From positions 7,841 to 71,840 of the forward strand of contig JBIOEJ010000009.1 of assembly GCA_044445965.1 (NCBI GenBank): a stretch of DNA of 64,000 nt. The letters run 5' to 3'. The translations under genes were made by a program, and so were the position numbers. Below, one piece after another: positions 24,567 through 33,700 of this stretch. The notes under the pieces were generated by a model that was not told where the DNA came from, searched no databases, and saw only the letters and a list, made by a program, of their open reading frames with translations. Position 1 is the first letter of the stretch. The number at the start of each line of letters is the position of its first letter. The stretch is from GAS188 sp044445965. Lineage in GTDB: Bacteria > Pseudomonadota > Alphaproteobacteria > Rhizobiales > Beijerinckiaceae.

Positions 24567-27374
24567 ATGATTCAAATGTCGGGTTTGGTCCGAAAAATTT
24601 TGACAAAAGCCGCATTGCCGATTGTTGGTTTTTTCGATCACCACAAATTTCGGCGCTCGCAACGCCCGTCGCCGCGCTCCGAATTGCCGCGCTCGGGGTT
24701 CCTGTTCCTGCGCCACGGGCTTGTTGCGGGATGCGCCGGTTGGGTCTTCGCGGCCTGCTCTCCGAGCGCGCAGGCTGCTGCCATCTGCCCGACATTGGTG
24801 GTGCTGCCGTCGATGCTTCCCATAGTCGTCAGCCCTGGCGGTTCGCTCACCAACACCGGGCATCTAAACCTCGGCGACCCAGCGCCCAGGGCGGAGATCT
24901 GCGTCGATGGCCCATCGAGCAGCGTAACCAACGCGGCGAGCGGCGAGATCGACGCGCTCGGGGCCAGCGGTCAGTCTGCCATCCTTTCCTTCGGCGATTC
25001 GAACGTGCTGACCAATCTCGGCATCATACTTTCCGATCAGAGGGGCAGCGGCATTCGCGTCACTGGCAATGCGAATGCCATATTGAACGGTGGGCTGATG
25101 CGCGGGGGCGCCGAGGATGGCGATGCCATTAGGGTTACCGGAAACGCGAACAGCGTGACCAATTCCGGAGAGATCGATTCGGCCGGCGTCACCGACGCCG
25201 CCGGTATCCGCATCATTGGAGACTCGAACACAATCACAAATAACGGGATCATGAGTTCTGCTCGAGCGCTGGGAAGTGCCTACGGCATCACGGTCACTGG
25301 CTCCTCGAATGTGGTGACCAACACCGGCACGATCCAAGGACAAAATCCGATCACCCAGGTCGGCGCGTTGATTTCGGTAAGGGGTTCCGGCAATCGCGTC
25401 GAGAATTACGGCACGATTTCGTCTGGCGGGCGAGCCATCGAATTCATGGATGCGACAGGTATTCCGGCAGGTCCAGGCATTCCCGCAGGCCCAGCTATTG
25501 CCGCAGGCAACAACACATTGCTGCTCGGCACGACCTCGCAAATCGCGGGTTTGGTGATCGCCGCGGGAAGCAACAACACCCTGATTTGGGGCGGCACCGG
25601 CAGTGCGAGCTTCGACGTTTCGACGATCGGGCCGCAATATCAGGGCTTCGATGCATTCCGCAAAGAGGGTAGCTCGACCTGGACGCTCATCGGAACCGGG
25701 ACCTATGCGGGCGCAACGCTCGTCAATGCCGGCATGCTACAGGTCGACGGCTCGATCGCCTCGTCGAGCCTGGTGACTGTCAATGCCGGCGCTACGCTCG
25801 GCGGCTCGGGAACAGTCGGGACGACTATGGTCGCGAGCGGTGGCACCTTGGCGCCCGGTCCGGCCGGTGGCGGCATCGGCACCTTGAACGTTGCGGGCAA
25901 CGTCGCCTTCGCGGCGGGCTCGAGCTTCCAGGTGGTGATCAACGCAAGCCAGGGTAGCAGGGTCGTCGCCACCGGCACGGCCACCTTGTCGGGCGCGACC
26001 GTTCAGGTTCTCGCCGCCAATGGCGCCTTCGTACCCTTGACCCGCTACACCATCCTGACGGCCAATGGCGGTGTCTCAGGGATATTCGGGCAGCTCACCA
26101 CCACCTCGAACCTCGCCTTCCTCTCGCCCACCTTGAGTTATGACGCGAACGATGTCTTCCTCGGCTTTGGGGTTTCGGCGCCCTTCATATCGGCCGCTCT
26201 CACACGCAACCAGGCTTCGACGGCGGCCGCCGTGCAGGCGCTCGGCGTCGGCAACCCTGTGTCCGGCGCAGTGATGGGCCAGAGCGCAGCCGGCGCCCGC
26301 CAGGCCTTCGACGCGCTCTCCGGCGAGATGCATGCGAGCGCGGTGACGGCGGCCATGGAGGATTCGCGCCTGCCGCGCGAGGCGATCCTCGACCGGCTGA
26401 ACCAGCCCGCGAAGGTTCCGGCGCTCGGCGCGGCGACGACCATGACCGGCGCCTACGCGGCCGATCTGCCTTCCGGCAAGGGGCCGGCCCTCGCGCCCGT
26501 CGAGCTGCGCATGTATCAGCCGCGCATCTTCGGCCTCTGGGGCCAGGGCTTCGGCGATTGGGGCCATACGGCGAGCGACGGCAACGCCGCTTCGCTTTCG
26601 CGCTCGACGGGCGGCTTCATCCTCGGGGCCGACGCGGCGCGGACGATGTCGAACGGCATCTGGCGGCTCGGTGTCGCTGGCGGCTATACCACCGACAGCT
26701 TGAATGTGCGGGCGCGCCTCTCCTCCGGCACCTTCGAGAGCGTGTTCGGCGGCCTCTATGGCGGGGCGAGCTTCGGGGCGATCGAGCTGCGCGCCGGCGC
26801 CCTCTACGGCGCGGACTCGACCTCGACCACGCGCAACATCGTCTTCCCGAACTTCGCCGACGCGGCGGGCTCGAGCTATGGCGGCTCGACGGCGCAGGCC
26901 TTCGCCGAGGCCGGTTACCGTATCGGCCTCTACGGTCTCGGCTTCAGCCGCGCCAGTCTCGAGCCCTTCGTCGGGGCGGCCGCCATCCATATCCACCAGA
27001 ACGGCTTCACCGAGGGCGGCGGCGCCGCCGCGCTGATCGGCTTCGGGCGCAGCTACGACCTCGCCACCACGACGCTCGGCGTTCGCGCCGAGACCGGCAT
27101 CGCCGGTTCCTTGCCGCTGACGGCCCGCGCGCTGCTCGGCTGGCGGCACGCCTATGGCGATGTGGTGCCGACGGCGCTGATGGCGTTCCAGGGCGGGGCG
27201 CAGGCCTTCGGCATCGCCGGCGTGCCGATCGACCGCGACGCCTTGGTCGCCGAGGCAGGCCTCGACTATGCGGTTTCCTCAATGGTCACGGCCGGCGTTT
27301 CCTATTCGGGCCAATACGGCAAGCGCGCCACCGACAATGCCTTCAAGGGGCATCTCGATGTGAGCTTCTGGTAG
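24567..27374 (+). CDS. Autotransporter with C-terminal outer-membrane beta-barrel
   Basis: This 935-residue type V secreted surface protein has a long basic leader followed by a Sec signal (hydrophobic stretch about residues 50-70, ending SAQAAA). The passenger from about 90 to 440 is built of short beta-helix repeats: motifs such as VTNSGEIDS, ITNNGIMSS, VTNTGTIQG and VENYGTISS recur about every 20-30 residues. An autotransporter-associated strand repeat follows (GTYAGATLVNAGMLQVDG, then GATLGGSGTVG and GGTLAPG). The last 270 residues form the 12-strand barrel, ending in an aromatic residue (HLDVSFW). GGGGGAG precedes the ATG. The passenger has no recognisable enzyme domain, so adhesion or surface structure is likely. 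Confidence 0.9.
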   Translation: MIQMSGLVRKILTKAALPIVGFFDHHKFRRSQRPSPRSELPRSGFLFLRHGLVAGCAGWVFAACSPSAQAAAICPTLVVLPSMLPIVVSPGGSLTNTGHLNLGDPAPRAEICVDGPSSSVTNAASGEIDALGASGQSAILSFGDSNVLTNLGIILSDQRGSGIRVTGNANAILNGGLMRGGAEDGDAIRVTGNANSVTNSGEIDSAGVTDAAGIRIIGDSNTITNNGIMSSARALGSAYGITVTGSSNVVTNTGTIQGQNPITQVGALISVRGSGNRVENYGTISSGGRAIEFMDATGIPAGPGIPAGPAIAAGNNTLLLGTTSQIAGLVIAAGSNNTLIWGGTGSASFDVSTIGPQYQGFDAFRKEGSSTWTLIGTGTYAGATLVNAGMLQVDGSIASSSLVTVNAGATLGGSGTVGTTMVASGGTLAPGPAGGGIGTLNVAGNVAFAAGSSFQVVINASQGSRVVATGTATLSGATVQVLAANGAFVPLTRYTILTANGGVSGIFGQLTTTSNLAFLSPTLSYDANDVFLGFGVSAPFISAALTRNQASTAAAVQALGVGNPVSGAVMGQSAAGARQAFDALSGEMHASAVTAAMEDSRLPREAILDRLNQPAKVPALGAATTMTGAYAADLPSGKGPALAPVELRMYQPRIFGLWGQGFGDWGHTASDGNAASLSRSTGGFILGADAARTMSNGIWRLGVAGGYTTDSLNVRARLSSGTFESVFGGLYGGASFGAIELRAGALYGADSTSTTRNIVFPNFADAAGSSYGGSTAQAFAEAGYRIGLYGLGFSRASLEPFVGAAAIHIHQNGFTEGGGAAALIGFGRSYDLATTTLGVRAETGIAGSLPLTARALLGWRHAYGDVVPTALMAFQGGAQAFGIAGVPIDRDALVAEAGLDYAVSSMVTAGVSYSGQYGKRATDNAFKGHLDVSFW

Positions 27375-27383
27375 CGGGGCAAC

Positions 27384-27464
27384 CTCCGCTCATACCCGCG
27401 AAGGCGGGGATACAGGGAAACACCGGGAAGGTCTTGGTCCCCGCCTTCGCGGGGATGAGCGGAG
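27384..27464. repeat. Palindromic intergenic repeat, family A (copy 2)
   Basis: The ends CTCCGCTCATACCCGCGAAG and CTTCGCGGGGATGAGCGGAG are near-perfect reverse complements and match the copy at 11514-11587, while the 20-odd central bases differ. It lies between the convergent autotransporter and peptide-ABC genes, where it may also terminate transcription from both sides. Confidence 0.8.
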
Positions 27465-27529
27465 AGGGTGGTAAGTCCATTTGTGAGCGCGGAGGCGAAA
27501 TCTGTCCTCCGTCGTCCGTCCTCCGCTCC

Positions 27530-28504
27530 CTACCCGCGCAAATGACAAGCGACCCGGTGCCCGCTCGCGCTTCCCTTCAGCTCGGGTCTTTCGGTGGCGC
27601 AGAGCGGCAATTGCCGGATCGGGCAGCGCGTATGGAAATGGCAGCCTGTCGGCGGGCGGATCGGGTTCGGCACGTCGCCCTGCAGCATGATGCGCTTTCG
27701 TTTCATCTTCGGATCGGGGATCGGCACGGCCGAGAGCAGCGCCTCCGTGTAGGGATGCAGCGGGTTGGTGTAGAGGTCGCGCGCCGAGGCGATCTCGACG
27801 ATGCGGCCGAGATACATCACCGCCACGCGGTCGCTGATATGCTCGACGACCGAGAGGTCATGGGCGATGAAGACATAGGTGAGGCTGAACTTCTGCTGCA
27901 GGTCCTCGAGCAGATTGATCACCTGCGCCTGGATCGACACGTCGAGCGCCGATACCGGCTCGTCGCAGATGATCAGCTTCGGCTCCGCCGCGAGCGCCCG
28001 GGCGATGCCGATCCTCTGGCGCTGGCCGCCGGAGAACTCATGGGGGTAGCGGCGCATATGGTCGGATTTCAGCCCCACGGTCTCGAGCAGCGAGACCACC
28101 CGGTCTTGGTAGGCCTGCTTGGAATTGGCGAGGCCGTGGATGGTCAAGGCCTCGCCGATGATCGCGCCTACCGTCATGCGCGGGTTGAGCGAGGCGTAAG
28201 GGTCCTGGAAGATGATCTGCATGTCCCGGCGCAGCGAGCGCAAGGCCTTGTGGTCGAGCGCGATCACGTCCTTGCCCTCGAACCAGACTTCGCCCGAGGT
28301 CGGCTCGATCAGCCGCAGCACGCAGCGGCCGGTCGTCGACTTGCCGCAACCGGATTCCCCGACCACGCCGAGCGTCTCGCCGGACGCCACCTCGAAGCTC
28401 ACCTGGTCGACGGCGTGCACCTTGCCGACCTCGCGCCCGATGAGGCCGCCCTTCACCAGGAAGTTCTTGGTGAGGTCCTTGACGCGCAGGAGGAGCTCGC
28501 TCAC
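27530..28504 (-). CDS. Peptide/nickel-type ABC importer ATPase 2 (DppF/OppF-like)
   Basis: This 324-residue ATPase is the last gene of a five-gene importer operon. It has Walker A GESGCGKST, signature FSGGQRQRIGIARAL, Walker B LIICDEPVSALD, and the C-terminal oligopeptide/dipeptide extension with a cysteine cluster (HTRCPIRQLPLC) that can bind an Fe-S cluster in related proteins. It starts with GTG at 28504, overlapping the stop of the partner ATPase by four bases. The two ATPases form a heterodimer under the DppBC-like permeases. Confidence 0.93.
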   Translation of the reverse strand: MSELLLRVKDLTKNFLVKGGLIGREVGKVHAVDQVSFEVASGETLGVVGESGCGKSTTGRCVLRLIEPTSGEVWFEGKDVIALDHKALRSLRRDMQIIFQDPYASLNPRMTVGAIIGEALTIHGLANSKQAYQDRVVSLLETVGLKSDHMRRYPHEFSGGQRQRIGIARALAAEPKLIICDEPVSALDVSIQAQVINLLEDLQQKFSLTYVFIAHDLSVVEHISDRVAVMYLGRIVEIASARDLYTNPLHPYTEALLSAVPIPDPKMKRKRIMLQGDVPNPIRPPTGCHFHTRCPIRQLPLCATERPELKGSASGHRVACHLRG

Positions 28505-29517
28505 GCCACCCTCGCCTCGGGGATCTGCGACAGCACGCAGGCGACCTTATGGCCCTTCGCGACCTCGCGCAGCGGCGGGGTCTCCTCGCGGCAGACGGCC
28601 ATGGCGAAGCGGCAGCGCGGCGCGAAGCGGCATCCGGGCGCCGGCCGCAACAGGCTCGGCACCACGCCGGCGATCGCCTCGAGCCGCGTCTTGTGGATCG
28701 CCGCCGTATCGATGCGCGGAATGGAGCGGATCAGCCCCTGCGTATAGGGGTGGCGCGGATTGGCGAAGAGCTCCTCGACGCTCGCCTCCTCCACCACCTT
28801 GCCGGCATACATGACGACGACCCGCTGCGCCGTCTCGGCCACTACGCCCATGGCATGGGTGATCAGCATCATCGCCATGCCGAGGCGCGATTTCATCTCC
28901 TGGAGGAGCTCGAGGATCTGCGCCTGGATGGTGACGTCGAGCGCGGTGGTCGGCTCGTCGGCGATCAGCAGCTGCGGATTGCAGGCGAGCGCCATGGCGA
29001 TCATGACGCGCTGGCGCATGCCGCCCGAGAATTGATGGGGATAGTCATGCGCGCGCCGTTCCGGATTGGGGATGTGCACGAGCTTGAGCATCTCGATGGC
29101 CTTGTTCATCGCCTCGCGCCCTCTCAGGCCCTCATGCAGCCGCACCACCTCGGCGATCTGCTCGCCCGCCGTGTAGACGGGGTTCAGCGAGGTCATCGGC
29201 TCCTGGAAGACGATGGCGATTTCCTTGGCTCGGATCTTGCTCATTGCCGCGGCGTCGAGCGGCACGAGATCGCGCCCCCGCCAGAGGATTTCGCCCGCGA
29301 CGATCTTGCCCGGCGGCATGGCGATCAGCTTCAGCACCGAGAGCGCCGTCACGGTCTTGCCGCAGCCGGACTCGCCGACCACGCACACCGTCTCGCCGCG
29401 CCCGACGCTGATATCGACGCCGTCCACGGCCTGCACCATGCCGTCATCGGTCGAGAAATGCGTCTTCAGGCCGCGGATTTCGAGCAGAGCCTCGCCCATG
29501 CGCGCTGTCGCCTTCAT
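28501..29517 (-). CDS. Peptide/nickel-type ABC importer ATPase 1 (DppD/OppD-like)
   Basis: This 338-residue ATPase has Walker A GESGCGKT, Q-loop IVFQEPMTSLNP, signature FSGGMRQRVMIAMAL, Walker B LLIADEPTTALDVT, and the C-terminal oligopeptide-transporter domain with PGCRFAPRCRFAMAVC. It begins at the ATG at 29517, eight bases after the DppC-like stop; an internal ATG at 29499 (MGEALLEIRG) is an equally normal N-terminus. It pairs with the following DppF-like ATPase, with which it overlaps by four bases. Confidence 0.92.
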   Translation of the reverse strand: MKATARMGEALLEIRGLKTHFSTDDGMVQAVDGVDISVGRGETVCVVGESGCGKTVTALSVLKLIAMPPGKIVAGEILWRGRDLVPLDAAAMSKIRAKEIAIVFQEPMTSLNPVYTAGEQIAEVVRLHEGLRGREAMNKAIEMLKLVHIPNPERRAHDYPHQFSGGMRQRVMIAMALACNPQLLIADEPTTALDVTIQAQILELLQEMKSRLGMAMMLITHAMGVVAETAQRVVVMYAGKVVEEASVEELFANPRHPYTQGLIRSIPRIDTAAIHKTRLEAIAGVVPSLLRPAPGCRFAPRCRFAMAVCREETPPLREVAKGHKVACVLSQIPEARVA

Positions 29518-29524
29518 CAACCGG

Positions 29525-30472
29525 CTACATGACCCTGCGCGGGTCGAGCACGTCGCGCAGGCCGTCGCCGATGTAGTTGATGGCGAGCACGGTGAGGAAA
29601 ATCGCCGCGCCCGGAAACAGCGCCCAATGCGGCGCGAAATCGAGATAGTCCTTGGCGTCGAACAGGAGGCGGCCCCAGGTCGGCATGTCGGACGGAAATC
29701 CGAGGCCGAGGAAGGAGAGCGTCGCTTCGGCGATGATGGCGTCGGCGACGTTTATGGTGCCCGCCACGATCACCGGCCCGAGCGCGTTCGGCAGGATATG
29801 ATGCACCACCTGGCGCATCGTCGAAGCGCCGAGGGCGCGCGCGGCCTCCACGAATTCCTTCTCGCGCAGCGATAGGAACTGCGCCCGCACCAGGCGCGCC
29901 ACCGGCATCCAGCGAAAGCCGCCGATGACGGCGACGATGAGGATGAAGACCCCGCCTTCCGGCCCGACCAGCCCTTTCAGCGTATCGCGGAACAGATAGA
30001 TGATCACGAGCAAGAGCGGCAGTTGCGGCAGGGACAGGAACAAGTCCGTCAACCACATCAGGGCGGCATCGACGCTGCCGCGCGAGATGCCGGCGAGCGC
30101 CCCGATGATGACACCCACGATAAGCGACACCGCCATGGCCGCGAGGCCGACGGCGAGCGAAATCCGCCCGCCATAGATCATGCGCGCCAGGAGATCCTGG
30201 CCGAGATCGTCCGTCCCGAAGGGATGCGCCGGCGTCGGCGGCTGCAACCTGGCGGTGAAGTCGATATCGTTGATCGTGACGGGCCATAGCGTCGGGCCCA
30301 ATATCACCGCGAGCGCTATCACTGCCAGGATGATTGCGCTTGTCACGGCGAGGCGGTGGCGGCGGAAGCGCCGCCAGGCCTCCTGCGCCGGCGACACATA
30401 GTGCGTCTGCGGCAGGACAACCGCGCCCGCCGCGGCCTCAGCGGTAGGAGATGCGAGGGTCGAGCCAGCCAT
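29525..30472 (-). CDS. Peptide/nickel-type ABC importer permease (DppC/OppC-like)
   Basis: This 315-residue inner-membrane permease has a soluble N-terminal stretch, then a first membrane helix (LAVTSAIILAVIALAVILG), the OppC_N-type region HPFGTDDLGQDLLARMIYG, and the EAA-type loop FVEAARALGASTMRQVVHHILPN that docks on the ATPases. About six hydrophobic segments are present. Its start overlaps the end of the DppB-like gene by 35 bases. Confidence 0.92.
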   Translation of the reverse strand: MAGSTLASPTAEAAAGAVVLPQTHYVSPAQEAWRRFRRHRLAVTSAIILAVIALAVILGPTLWPVTINDIDFTARLQPPTPAHPFGTDDLGQDLLARMIYGGRISLAVGLAAMAVSLIVGVIIGALAGISRGSVDAALMWLTDLFLSLPQLPLLLVIIYLFRDTLKGLVGPEGGVFILIVAVIGGFRWMPVARLVRAQFLSLREKEFVEAARALGASTMRQVVHHILPNALGPVIVAGTINVADAIIAEATLSFLGLGFPSDMPTWGRLLFDAKDYLDFAPHWALFPGAAIFLTVLAINYIGDGLRDVLDPRRVM

Positions 30473-31397
30473 AGAGAATGTCTGCGATGAGGTTGAAGGC
30501 GATGACGAGACAGGAGAAGACGAAGGTCACCGACATGATGACCGGCGTATCGTTGGCGAGGATCGAGGAGATCAGCAGCGAGCCGATGCCGGGCACGCGG
30601 AAGATCTGCTCGGTGATGATGGCGCCGCCGAAGATCGCCGGCATCTGCAAGGCGACGAGCGTCACCACAGGGATGAGGGCGTTGCGCACCACGTGCTTGA
30701 GCACCACCGCCCCCTCCCGCAGCCCCTTGGAGCGCGCCGTGGTGACATAGTCGAGGCGGATCACGTCGAGCACGGCGGAGCGCACATAGCGCGTCCATGA
30801 GGCGCCCTGGAACAGTCCGAGCACCGTGATCGGCATGATCGCCTGCCTGAATTCCTCCCAATACCAGCGCCAGCCCGTGGCGCTGAGATCGGAGCGGAAG
30901 ACGAAGGGCAGCCAGTCGAGATAGATCGAGAACAACAAGATGAACAACAGGCCGGTGAAGAAAGTCGGCAGCGAGAAGCCGATGAAGGCGAAGGTGTTGG
31001 CGACCTGATCGAAGAGCGAATAGGGCTTGGTCGCGGCGTAGATGCCGACCGGCAGGGCGACCATCAGGGCCAGCACCTGCGACAGGCCGATCACCAACAG
31101 CGTGGCCGGCAGCCGCTGCAGGATCAGCGTGTCGACATTGACTCGGCTGACGAAGGAGAAGCCCCAATCGCCTTGCAGCATCGCCACGAGCCAGTGGAGA
31201 TAGCGCAAGTAGATCGGGTCGTCCAAGCCGAACTTGGCGCGCAGAGTCGCCGCGACCTCGGGCGGAACGTTGGGATTCGTCGTGAGCTCACCGAAGGGAT
31301 CGCCGGGCGCGAGCGCCAGCACCGTGAACAGCACGATGCTGATGCCGAGCAGGCTCGGCACCGCGATGAGCAGGCGCCGCAACAAATACTGTCCCAT
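30438..31397 (-). CDS. Peptide/nickel-type ABC importer permease (DppB/OppB-like)
   Basis: This 319-residue inner-membrane permease starts at the ATG at 31397 (MGQYLLRRLLIAVPSLLGIS), the standard DppB N-terminus; an earlier in-frame ATG would add 24 residues of intergenic hairpin DNA. Features are LDDPIYLRYLHWL, the six membrane segments, and the loop VIRLDYVTTARSKGL that contacts an ATPase. A strong inverted repeat precedes it, between the binding-protein stop and this start. Confidence 0.92.
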   Translation of the reverse strand: MGQYLLRRLLIAVPSLLGISIVLFTVLALAPGDPFGELTTNPNVPPEVAATLRAKFGLDDPIYLRYLHWLVAMLQGDWGFSFVSRVNVDTLILQRLPATLLVIGLSQVLALMVALPVGIYAATKPYSLFDQVANTFAFIGFSLPTFFTGLLFILLFSIYLDWLPFVFRSDLSATGWRWYWEEFRQAIMPITVLGLFQGASWTRYVRSAVLDVIRLDYVTTARSKGLREGAVVLKHVVRNALIPVVTLVALQMPAIFGGAIITEQIFRVPGIGSLLISSILANDTPVIMSVTFVFSCLVIAFNLIADILYGWLDPRISYR

Positions 31398-31415
31398 TAC
31401 CGCATCCGCCCCGGA

Positions 31416-31458
31416 GCGTGATCCCGAGCCGTCCCGGACCTCCTGGTCGGGATCACGC
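31416..31458 (-). promoter_or_regulatory. Intra-operon stem-loop between binding-protein and permease genes
   Basis: Twelve-base perfect arms (GCGTGATCCCGA at 31416-31427 and TCGGGATCACGC at 31447-31458) enclose 19 bases. The hairpin lies 83 bases after the binding-protein stop and 19 bases before the DppB-like start. In ABC operons such structures often protect the binding-protein message or partly terminate, giving more receptor than permease. No T-run follows, so stabilisation is at least as likely as termination. Confidence 0.5.
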
Positions 31459-31540
31459 GTAAGAACCACATGATGGAGCCGCGGCCCGGTTCCATCACGA
31501 GCTATCGCGCACTAACAAGCCCGATGCCAGCGCTCGGGCC

Positions 31541-33331
31541 TCACGCCTCGCGGTACCAGTCCGAGAGCAGCCACAGATTGTTGTCCCAGCCGCTCAGAGG
31601 GGCCACGACCTTCTTCTTCACGCCCGCCACGCTCGGTCTGTAGACGACCGGGATGACGACGACGTCCGCGATGACCATTTCGTTCATCTTGATGAAGAGC
31701 GCGGCGCGCTTGACGGGATCGAGCTCGTTTTCGGAGGCATGGTAGACCGCGTCATAGTCCGCGTTGCGCCAGCGGACGATGTTGCGGCCCTGATACTTGT
31801 TCTCCTTGCTGGCCGCCTCGGTGGACAGGAACTGCTTCATGAATTCACCCGGGTCGGGCTCGGTCATGGTCGTGGTGTACATCTGCAGGTCGCAGGAGAA
31901 ATGCGGATAGGTGTCCGGATTGGCGATGTCCGATGAGAAGTATACAGAAGCCGTCACCGATTTCAGCTCGACATCGATGCCGGCCTTCTGGCAGGACTGC
32001 TTGACGATCGCCTGGTTCTTCTGGCGCGGCGCGTTGATCGACGTCTGGTAGACATATTTGAGCTTCTTGCCGTCCTTTTCCCGGATGCCGTCAGCGCCGC
32101 GCTTCCAGCCCGCCGCGTCGAGGATCTGGTTCGCCTTCTCGATGCTGAATTCCCATTTCGTCGTCTTCGAGCGATAGCGTTCGGGATTGTTGATGAAATT
32201 GGCGGTGGCGAGCCCCGTGCGGCCGTAGATGAACTTCTCGACCGAGCCGCGATCCACGAGCAGGTTCAAGGCATCGCGCACCGCCTTGTCGCTCAAGGTC
32301 GGATGCTTGGACTTGAGGCTCGACTTTTCGCCGTCGACTTCCGTCCAGGGATCGGTGGTGTTGAGCTGGATATGCTCGATATTGCCGCCATCCAAGATCG
32401 ACACATGGCCTTGGCCGCCATCCTCGAGCTTCTTAAGGATCTCGTCCTCGACCTGCAGGTTCCAGGCGAAGTCGTATTCGCCCGTCTGCAGCACGGCGCG
32501 CGCGGCGGAGATCGCGTCACCCCCGCCCTTCATCTCGACGGCGTCGAAGTAGGGCCGGTTGGGCACGTGATAATTGGTGTTGATCTCGCCCGTCAGGAGG
32601 TCGCCCGGCTTGAAATCGACGAATTTGAAGGCACCCGTGCCGACGGGCTTGAGATTGGCCGGCGCGTCGCGGGATTTCGAACCCGAATAGTCTTGGAACA
32701 GATGCTTGGGGATGATCATGCCGCGCGTGCCCACGAAGGCATCCGCCCAGTAGGGCGTCGGCTTCTCGAAGTGGATCTTGATGGTGTAGTCGTCGACCTT
32801 CTCGACCTTGATGCTCTTGTAGGTTCCGGTCGTGGTCGCGGCCGTGGCGGGATCGGCGGCGTATTGCCAATTGAATAGGCAATCATCGGCCGTGAACGGC
32901 GCGCCGTCGTGCCATTTGACGTCTTTCTTCAAGGTCCAGGTGACCGTGAGGCCGTCCTTCGAGATCGTGCCGTCTTCAAAGCTCGGGATCTTGGCGGCGA
33001 GGATCGGGGCGAGATTGCCCTCCCCGTCCCAGCCGGCGAGCGGCTCGTAGAAGATGCGCGAGCCCTCTTGGTCCTTGGTGCCCACGGCGAAATGCGGGTT
33101 GAGCAAGGTCGGGGCCTGCCAGAAAAGCGTTTTGAGTAGGCCGCCACCACCAGCCTTGGTCGGCTTGTAGTTGGATTTGGTTTGCGCCATTGCGACGCCG
33201 CAATAGCTCAGCATCTGGCCAGCCATTGGCGCCGTCAGTCCGAGCGCCAGCATTTTGTTGACAAAAGAACGGCGAGACATCCGGCCGTCCTTGACCCGCG
33301 CGATGAGACCGCGCAATTCCTGTTCTTGCAT
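31541..33331 (-). CDS. Peptide-type ABC importer periplasmic binding protein (SBP family 5), Tat-like signal
   Basis: This 596-residue periplasmic receptor is the first gene of the operon. The N-terminus holds a twin-arginine motif (MSRRSFVNKML near residues 18-28) and a hydrophobic stretch ending VAMAQ. The mature protein has family 5 signatures: LAAKIPSFEDGTISKDGLTV, then WHDGAPFTADDCLFNW (residues about 140-155), and the late blocks DALNLLVDRGSVEKFIYG and AALFIKMNEMV. Family 5 receptors bind peptides, but also opines, glycosides and nickel, so peptide is a default guess. The mature length of about 550 is at the large end of the family. Confidence 0.92.
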   Translation of the reverse strand: MQEQELRGLIARVKDGRMSRRSFVNKMLALGLTAPMAGQMLSYCGVAMAQTKSNYKPTKAGGGGLLKTLFWQAPTLLNPHFAVGTKDQEGSRIFYEPLAGWDGEGNLAPILAAKIPSFEDGTISKDGLTVTWTLKKDVKWHDGAPFTADDCLFNWQYAADPATAATTTGTYKSIKVEKVDDYTIKIHFEKPTPYWADAFVGTRGMIIPKHLFQDYSGSKSRDAPANLKPVGTGAFKFVDFKPGDLLTGEINTNYHVPNRPYFDAVEMKGGGDAISAARAVLQTGEYDFAWNLQVEDEILKKLEDGGQGHVSILDGGNIEHIQLNTTDPWTEVDGEKSSLKSKHPTLSDKAVRDALNLLVDRGSVEKFIYGRTGLATANFINNPERYRSKTTKWEFSIEKANQILDAAGWKRGADGIREKDGKKLKYVYQTSINAPRQKNQAIVKQSCQKAGIDVELKSVTASVYFSSDIANPDTYPHFSCDLQMYTTTMTEPDPGEFMKQFLSTEAASKENKYQGRNIVRWRNADYDAVYHASENELDPVKRAALFIKMNEMVIADVVVIPVVYRPSVAGVKKKVVAPLSGWDNNLWLLSDWYREA

Positions 33332-33700
33332 GCTGCGACTCCGTTTTGCGTAAGCTATTGTTGTTGCTTCATTTTATCGCAGTTGCCTTCTCGACGTGAA
33401 GGCAATGTCGAGGAAGGCTAACACAATGAAATTGAAACGCGAAGCCAGCGGTTACGACTGGTGCGGGAGCCCCGGCCACGCCCCCGCTTTCCGCCGCTTG
33501 CGAAATCCGTGCCGCGATGGAGGGTGCGCGTCCCGCGCACCATGACCGCGACGCTGGGGGCGAGACGCTCCCCTCCGGAGGGTGCGCGTCCCGCGCACCG
33601 TCCCCTAGCTAATTGTTCTTGCATTGTTCGAAATATTACCCTATATGAGGAGCTAGGGTCCCCGTTGGGGACGAGATTATCCGGACATCGGAGCAAGGCC
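33332..33700. other. Intergenic region with two family C hairpin repeats
   Basis: This 369-base spacer sits between two divergent genes. It contains two copies of the AGGGTGCGCG-TCC-CGCGCACC hairpin, at 33531-33551 and 33579-33599, separated by a short GGCGAGACGCTCCCCTCC stretch. The stretch nearest the binding-protein gene is unusually A/T-rich for this window and probably holds its promoter. No supported coding region was seen. Confidence 0.6.
33531..33599. repeat. Hairpin repeats, family C (copies 2 and 3, direct order)
   Basis: Copies at 33531-33551 and 33579-33599 are identical over 21 bases and lie in the same orientation 48 bases apart. The sequence following copy 2 (CATGACCGCGACG) resembles that following copy 1 at 22642 (CATGCTCGCGACG). 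The mobile unit is therefore longer than the hairpin. Confidence 0.75.
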
